This document shows positions 6,697 through 9,598 of a DNA stretch of 9,598 nt, piece by piece. Source of the DNA: an uncultured Oribacterium sp. (lineage in GTDB: Bacteria; Bacillota; Clostridia; Lachnospirales; Lachnospiraceae). Under the pieces are notes generated by a model. That model saw nothing but the letters and a program-made list of their open reading frames with translations. It had not been told where the DNA came from and made no database searches. Both the position numbers and the translations under genes were made by a program. Position 1 is the stretch's first letter; every line of letters starts with the position of its first letter. The stretch covers positions 1 through 9,598 of the forward strand of contig CAKQWR010000069.1 in the NCBI GenBank assembly GCA_934279105.1, written 5' to 3'.

Positions 6697-6936
6697 TCAG
6701 CCCGCGATCGCCATTAAAATCGAGAACAGTCCGACAATCAGAATGATTGGAAGGAAAAACACTGCCACCCCGCATACGGTGACTGCCAGGATGCCGACGA
6801 TCAGCCATCCGAGGATTCCCCAGACCCATCCGATCACCTTTCCGACGACGCGAAATGTAAACAGCGTGAGCTTAAACATAAGAATCATCAGAATAATAAC
6901 CACGATCATACTGAAAATACTGAATGCACCAAACAT
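6697..6936 (-). CDS. Small membrane protein (79 residues)
   Basis: Almost entirely hydrophobic, with two or three membrane helices: about residues 5..28, then a glycine/tryptophan-rich WVWGILGWLIVGI segment, then a helix near the C terminus (FFLPIILIVGLFSIL). TGGAGG lies a few bases before the ATG, a strong ribosome binding site that supports it as a real gene despite its size. It is the first gene of the membrane cassette with the DUF4230 protein. I recognise no named family; a small structural or accessory membrane subunit is possible. Confidence 0.8.
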   Translation of the reverse strand: MFGAFSIFSMIVVIILMILMFKLTLFTFRVVGKVIGWVWGILGWLIVGILAVTVCGVAVFFLPIILIVGLFSILMAIAG

Positions 6937-6968
6937 CTCTATTCCTCCATTTTGTGTTTATGCCAATC

Positions 6969-6998
6969 ACTATACGATACATTTATTTTAACTCTGAA
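6969..6998 (-). promoter_or_regulatory. Candidate promoter of the membrane cassette
   Basis: Minus strand: TATAGT (-10, 6969..6974) is a good match, and TTCAGA 18 bp upstream is a weak -35. It lies about 35 bp before the ATG at 6936 and directly downstream of the terminators of the preceding gene, where a promoter is expected. Confidence 0.4.
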
Positions 6999-7007
6999 AA
7001 AAAAGAA

Positions 7008-7076
7008 AAAAAGGGAAAAAACAGCAACGACCAGAAGAGTTGCAAAAAGCGGAGCAGTATCTTGCTACTACTCCGC
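7008..7076 (-). terminator. Tandem terminators behind the zinc-ribbon membrane gene
   Basis: Minus strand, first hairpin: GCGGAGTAGTA with TACTGCTCCGC (11 bp, one wobble; 7049..7076) followed by five T. Immediately after it, GCAAC/GTTGC around a 10-nt loop (7024..7043) is followed by a T-rich run. Together they should insulate the next cassette. They lie about 175 nt after the stop at 7251, leaving a long 3' untranslated region. Confidence 0.8.
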
Positions 7077-7147
7077 CTGAAAGGATGTTGGGCGAAGCTT
7101 TAGCAGTATCGCCACAACTGATATGGTAATAGAATCCTTGCCCTTTG

Positions 7148-7198
7148 CTCTATATTATAGAGTTTCAAAAAGGCAGATTTCTGTATACCCGAATACAG
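7148..7198. repeat. Two short palindromes in the 3' untranslated region
   Basis: CTCTATA-T-TATAGAG (7148..7162) and CTGTAT-N6-ATACAG (7181..7198) lie between the zinc-ribbon gene and its terminators. The gap 6937..7250 contains only these, the terminators and the candidate cassette promoter; I see no gene in it. A role in RNA folding or as protein-binding sites is guesswork. Confidence 0.4.
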
Positions 7199-7250
7199 TT
7201 TATATAAAATTCAGCATTCTGTATAAACGGCCATCCGGTCCGGTTTTGAT

Positions 7251-7694
7251 TCACTGAAGAATACTGAAAATGCCATTTACGGCGGTTCCCACCAGGGCTA
7301 CGACCAGGCAGAGATAAATCGTAATGATGATACCGATAATCAGCGCAATCAGGGATACGATGAAGCCTGCAGTCCGGATTCCCTCTGTGTTTCCTTCCTT
7401 CTTCGCATTCCCAGCCAGTACCAGTCCTACGATGCCCAGAACAACTGAAATGAGACAGGTATATCCGAAAAACCATAAGACGATTCCGATGATGCCACAC
7501 ACCAGGCTGCCGATGGCAAGCCCATGGCCAGCATCGGCAGATTTCACTTTTACCACCGGGTGCTGCCGGGATTCAGAAACGGTCGCCGATGTGGTATTAA
7601 CCTCTACGCTACTTTCGACTGCCGCACCACATTTCGGACAGAATTTCGCTCCATTTTCAAGTTCACTTCCACACTGTTTGCAAAAGGCCATCAT
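7251..7694 (-). CDS. Zinc-ribbon membrane protein, DUF4190-like
   Basis: A 147-residue protein. Residues 5..22 form a short zinc ribbon of the kind widespread in Firmicutes (CKQCG, 10-residue gap, CPKCG), presumably cytoplasmic. A Ser/Thr/Val-rich linker (about 27..55) follows, then a glycine-rich membrane region of the DUF4190 type. That region starts with GLAIGSLVCGIIGIVLWFF, has ISVVLGIVGLVLAG, and ends with two further hydrophobic stretches around GFIVSLIALIIGIIITIYL. Function of such proteins is unknown; membrane sensing or scaffolding is often assumed. Two adjacent ATG codons (7694 and 7691) follow AGGGGG; the second has the better spacing. A MerR-type promoter sits about 100 bp upstream, directly after the merR gene, so it is a likely merR target. 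Confidence 0.88.
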   Translation of the reverse strand: MMAFCKQCGSELENGAKFCPKCGAAVESSVEVNTTSATVSESRQHPVVKVKSADAGHGLAIGSLVCGIIGIVLWFFGYTCLISVVLGIVGLVLAGNAKKEGNTEGIRTAGFIVSLIALIIGIIITIYLCLVVALVGTAVNGIFSILQ

Positions 7695-7798
7695 GTTCCC
7701 CCTTCTTTACTGTTCATACGTTTCCTGCATTGTCCGCAGGTGCTTAAGAAAAATAGATTTTCGGATATGCACGGATTCCTCTGCGACTATCCGGCTTT

Positions 7799-7829
7799 AC
7801 TATGACACCGTTCCGCACGGAACAGTCAA
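7799..7829 (-). promoter_or_regulatory. MerR-type promoter/operator ahead of the zinc-ribbon membrane gene
   Basis: Minus strand: TTGACT (-35), a 19-bp spacer, CATAGT (-10). The spacer holds the perfect dyad GTTCC-GTGC-GGAAC (7810..7823). The -35 begins two bases after the merR stop codon. Transcription would start near 7792, leaving a leader of about 98 nt before ATG 7694. No T run follows the dyad, so it is not a simple terminator. The layout is identical to that at 4725..4755. Confidence 0.72.
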
Positions 7830-7831
7830 GG

Positions 7832-8224
7832 CTACTCCTGCGGTATCGTCTCTCTTTTTTCTTCTGCTTCGATCAATGCTGCCAGCCTGCAGATCTCCTG
7901 CTCTACATGCGTCTGTTCTCGCAGAAGGCGTTCCATCGCCGCCTGCAGAATACTTAATCGCGGGGCGTTTTGATCATCAAGAAGCTCACGGATTTCCGAA
8001 ATGCGGAGCCCGGCCTCTCGATACTGCAAAATGCATCGAAGTCGTGCGATTTTCTCGCTGTTATACAGCTTCGCCTGCTGCGAGGAAACTCTGTCGGACG
8101 GCTTCAGTAGTCCGATCTGGTCATAATAAAAGAGTGTTTTTCTTGTAATCCCCATCTGCTCGCAGACTTCGCCGACCGTATAGAGCTTTTCTTCTTTCCT
8201 GTACGTTTCTCCTCTATTTTCCAT
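7832..8224 (-). CDS. MerR-family transcriptional regulator (short, no effector domain)
   Basis: A 130-residue DNA-binding protein. The MerR winged helix-turn-helix covers about residues 14..83: LYTVGEVCEQMGITRKTLFY, then YDQIGLLKPS, KLYNSEKIARLRCILQYREAG and ISEIRELLDD. A single dimerisation coiled coil follows (about 90..122). There is no C-terminal ligand domain and no metal-binding Cys loop, so any signal is unknown. ATG 8224 has a strong GGAGGG site; an upstream ATG at 8365 has no such support and would add a non-MerR extension. MerR proteins twist promoters with 19-20 bp spacers, and exactly such promoters occur right after this gene and at 4725..4755. A similar dyad before its own start (8248..8261) suggests autoregulation. 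A deleted copy of this locus lies at 4694..4892. Confidence 0.9.
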   Translation of the reverse strand: MENRGETYRKEEKLYTVGEVCEQMGITRKTLFYYDQIGLLKPSDRVSSQQAKLYNSEKIARLRCILQYREAGLRISEIRELLDDQNAPRLSILQAAMERLLREQTHVEQEICRLAALIEAEEKRETIPQE

Positions 8225-8247
8225 TCTGTTTCCCTCCTGTACATAGA

Positions 8248-8261
8248 GTACCCTGGGGAAC
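8248..8261. promoter_or_regulatory. Operator-like dyad upstream of merR
   Basis: On the minus strand GTTCC-CCAG-GGTAC, matching the GTTCC-N4-GGAAC form of the two MerR-type promoters with one arm mismatch. It sits about 25 bp before the merR ATG and just after a TATAAA (possible -10). That position, at or after the start site, would suit autorepression. The role is inferred from the shared motif. Confidence 0.45.
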
Positions 8262-8380
8262 ACCTCTTTTATATGCCCAAGTTTTTTCCAAAAATCCATG
8301 CGATAAATAGAGACGCAAGGAATGAGCAAAAGGGACAGCGATAAAAAGCGAAGATAATTACGCACTTCGCGAAAATACAG

Positions 8381-8423
8381 AAAAGTCCCAGAATCGGCTC
8401 GTAGAGCCAGTCCCAGGACTTTT
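8381..8423 (-). terminator. Terminator of the 347-residue zinc-ribbon gene
   Basis: AAAAGTCC and GGACTTTT form the outer stem and GGCTC/GAGCC the inner stem of a long hairpin, with T-rich sequence after it on the minus strand and an A run before it. It lies about 30 nt after the stop at 8451 and separates that gene from merR; it may also work on the plus strand. Confidence 0.75.
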
Positions 8424-8450
8424 TAGGCAGGTATACTGTCAAAGACAGCA

Positions 8451-9494
8451 TCATGATTCTCTATTTTTCTCTTCTTCGATTTCCTTCCGCCGCTCGTCGA
8501 TGGCATGTGCGAAATCCACGTGATCTACTTTGCGCACGCCATGTCGATAGTCTTCTTCGGTCTCATAGATCTGGTCGATGCCGATCGGGTTCATGTATCC
8601 GCACTGTGTACACTTCCACTCTGGTAGATAATCATCGAAGCCTTCCTGTTCGTTCAGATGCGCTCCGCACCGGTCACAGTACCATTCAATGCCCGGAAAC
8701 TGCTTATCGAGGTCATCGCCCGCATAAAAAGAGTGGTAATTCTCAGGATAAAATAAGCAGTTCAGTTTGTCTTCAATATCTCCTGTTACACTTTGCTGCC
8801 GATAAATGGCGATAAACGAGCTATCATACATCCTCAGTATCCGTCCTGTTTCATTCCGCAGAAGTCCACCGGTCAAGAGCCACAGGTAAGCATTGCGAAG
8901 CCCTTCATAGGACTCCAGATTCAGCTGATACGCCGCATTATAGAGGATGCTGTCAAACACTTCATCGTCAAACGGGAATGGTTCTGTTTTTCGATGATAG
9001 TCATCGAGGCTTTTCCGATAATGTATGAGCTCATAGAGATGCTCCAGCAGAAACTGATACAGCTCCTCCAGCTGATCATCCGTCAGGCGCTGAAAGAGCT
9101 CGTCCACATGATCCTTCAGGCGTGGTGTCAGTTCCATATCCACGATAAACTGCTCCACTACATGCTTCTGAATCAGCTCCGCTGTTTTCCGCTCCTTCTC
9201 CTTATTTCCCGCGGCGGTCCCTGTCAGCCTGCCCAGAATCTGCGATACCCGTTTACTTTCTCCGGAGTACAGTCTGCCCTTATAGCGCACCGCATGGATC
9301 TTATACTCCAGATCCTTATATTCTGCCGGCACCTTCGTATTTCCATCCGATGCATCCACGGCGATGATCAGATCCGGAAACCATATATCGAGAAGATCCA
9401 TCTGCTTCGGCATCTTCTCCCCTATGAGCGCATAGTAGATGTCGGCAATGCTTCCAAACCTCAGCTCTTCATTTTCCATAACAAATTTTCTCAT
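8451..9494 (-). CDS. 347-residue protein with C-terminal zinc ribbon, function unknown
   Basis: A soluble, acidic protein without signal peptide or membrane segments. The first 110 residues include a segment with LLDIWFPDLIIAVDASDG and a basic stretch (GESKRVSQILGRL). The middle (about 120..260) is helix-rich: LTDDQLEELYQFLLEHLYEL and YEGLRNAYLWLLTGG. Cys273, Cys276, Cys295 and Cys298 form a CX2C-X18-CX2C zinc ribbon (YCDRCGAHLNEQEGF, WKCTQCGYMNPIG). This ribbon type is common in Firmicutes, and such proteins are often labelled Sec23/Sec24 zinc-finger-like. The C-terminal tail is highly charged. The start at 9494 is chosen because its ATG overlaps the TGA of the P-type ATPase gene (ATGA), which indicates translational coupling. 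The longer frame from 9578 would lie inside the ATPase gene and begins with an unnatural arginine run. Function is not known; it may act with the metal pump. Confidence 0.83.
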   Translation of the reverse strand: MRKFVMENEELRFGSIADIYYALIGEKMPKQMDLLDIWFPDLIIAVDASDGNTKVPAEYKDLEYKIHAVRYKGRLYSGESKRVSQILGRLTGTAAGNKEKERKTAELIQKHVVEQFIVDMELTPRLKDHVDELFQRLTDDQLEELYQFLLEHLYELIHYRKSLDDYHRKTEPFPFDDEVFDSILYNAAYQLNLESYEGLRNAYLWLLTGGLLRNETGRILRMYDSSFIAIYRQQSVTGDIEDKLNCLFYPENYHSFYAGDDLDKQFPGIEWYCDRCGAHLNEQEGFDDYLPEWKCTQCGYMNPIGIDQIYETEEDYRHGVRKVDHVDFAHAIDERRKEIEEEKNRES

Positions 9495-9598
9495 ATCGTC
9501 CGCTTGATCGTGAGGAGTCGCATCGAGTTCAGGATACAGAGAACGGCGACGCCGACGTCTCCGAAGACGGCGATCCACATGTTGGTGAGGCCGAAGGC
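9491..9598 (-). CDS. P-type heavy-metal ATPase, C-terminal end (gene continues beyond window)
   Basis: Only the last 35 codons are present. They read NMWIAVFGDVGVAVLCILNS followed by MRLL, the last membrane helix of P1B-type metal ATPases (Cd/Zn/Co/Pb-type or copper pumps), which commonly end in an LNSxRLL motif. The enzyme pumps metal ions across the cytoplasmic membrane using ATP; the substrate cannot be told without the CPx motif, which lies outside. Its TGA (9491..9493) overlaps the ATG of the next gene by the ATGA arrangement. Confidence 0.85.
   Translation of the reverse strand, partial: AFGLTNMWIAVFGDVGVAVLCILNSMRLLTIKRTI

Noticed and set aside
7810..7823. GTTCC-N4-GGAAC hairpin as terminator of merR
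   Set aside because: No T run follows on the minus strand and the stem is only 5-6 bp; the flanking -35/-10 hexamers at 19 bp fit a promoter/operator better.
7324..8148. Long plus-strand open frame opposite the zinc-ribbon and merR genes
   Set aside because: It is antisense to two genes with clear domains and good ribosome binding sites, and it crosses the MerR-type promoter.
8269..8454. Minus-strand 61-codon hydrophobic open frame
   Set aside because: It reads through the terminator hairpin at 8381..8423 and into the merR upstream region; the hydrophobic look comes from T-rich terminator DNA.
1..9598. CRISPR array, tRNA or rRNA genes
   Set aside because: No regularly spaced direct repeats, no tRNA cloverleaf and no rRNA-like conserved sequence were noticed on either strand.

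Overview
The window looks like a chromosomal piece of a low-to-moderate G+C Gram-positive bacterium (Clostridia, most like Lachnospiraceae). The grounds are strong GGAGG-type ribosome binding sites, AT-rich intergenic DNA with classic hairpin/T-tract terminators, a secreted protein with Clostridia-type cell-wall-binding repeats, a DUF4143 ATPase, azlCD and a short MerR regulator. No genus can be named from this alone. Most genes are on the minus strand; only the two small genes at 3..395 and 1708..1995 are on plus.

Left part (1..2000): the 3' end of a DUF4143 ATPase gene, a convergent azlDC pair (branched-chain amino acid exporter) and a divergent DUF1653 gene. Middle part (2000..5000), more AT-rich and accessory in character: a promoter at about 3750 drives a small secreted-protein gene broken by a frameshift, then an unrecognised 399-residue helical protein that ends at a terminator overlapping the DUF1653 gene. 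Next comes a secreted protein with cell-wall-binding repeats, preceded by a shrunken copy of a merR regulator locus. Right part (5000..9598): a three-gene membrane cassette (79-residue membrane protein, DUF4230 protein, 277-residue polytopic protein), a zinc-ribbon/DUF4190-like membrane protein, an intact merR gene, a 347-residue C-terminal zinc-ribbon protein, and the last 35 codons of a P-type metal ATPase.

The most interesting pattern is regulatory. The intact merR gene (7832..8224) is followed by a promoter with the MerR-family hallmark: a 19-bp spacer holding a perfect dyad, GTTCC-N4-GGAAC. It points at the zinc-ribbon membrane gene. About 3 kb away, the same promoter with the same dyad and spacer lies upstream of the secreted cell-wall-binding gene, inside a degenerate merR copy that lost 330 bp between two TTTTCTTCT repeats. 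A third, slightly imperfect dyad of the same form lies upstream of merR itself and is also kept in the relic. I infer one MerR regulator controlling itself and two cell-envelope genes, with a locus duplication that kept its operators while losing the regulator. All functional statements are from reading the sequence; no database search was run.
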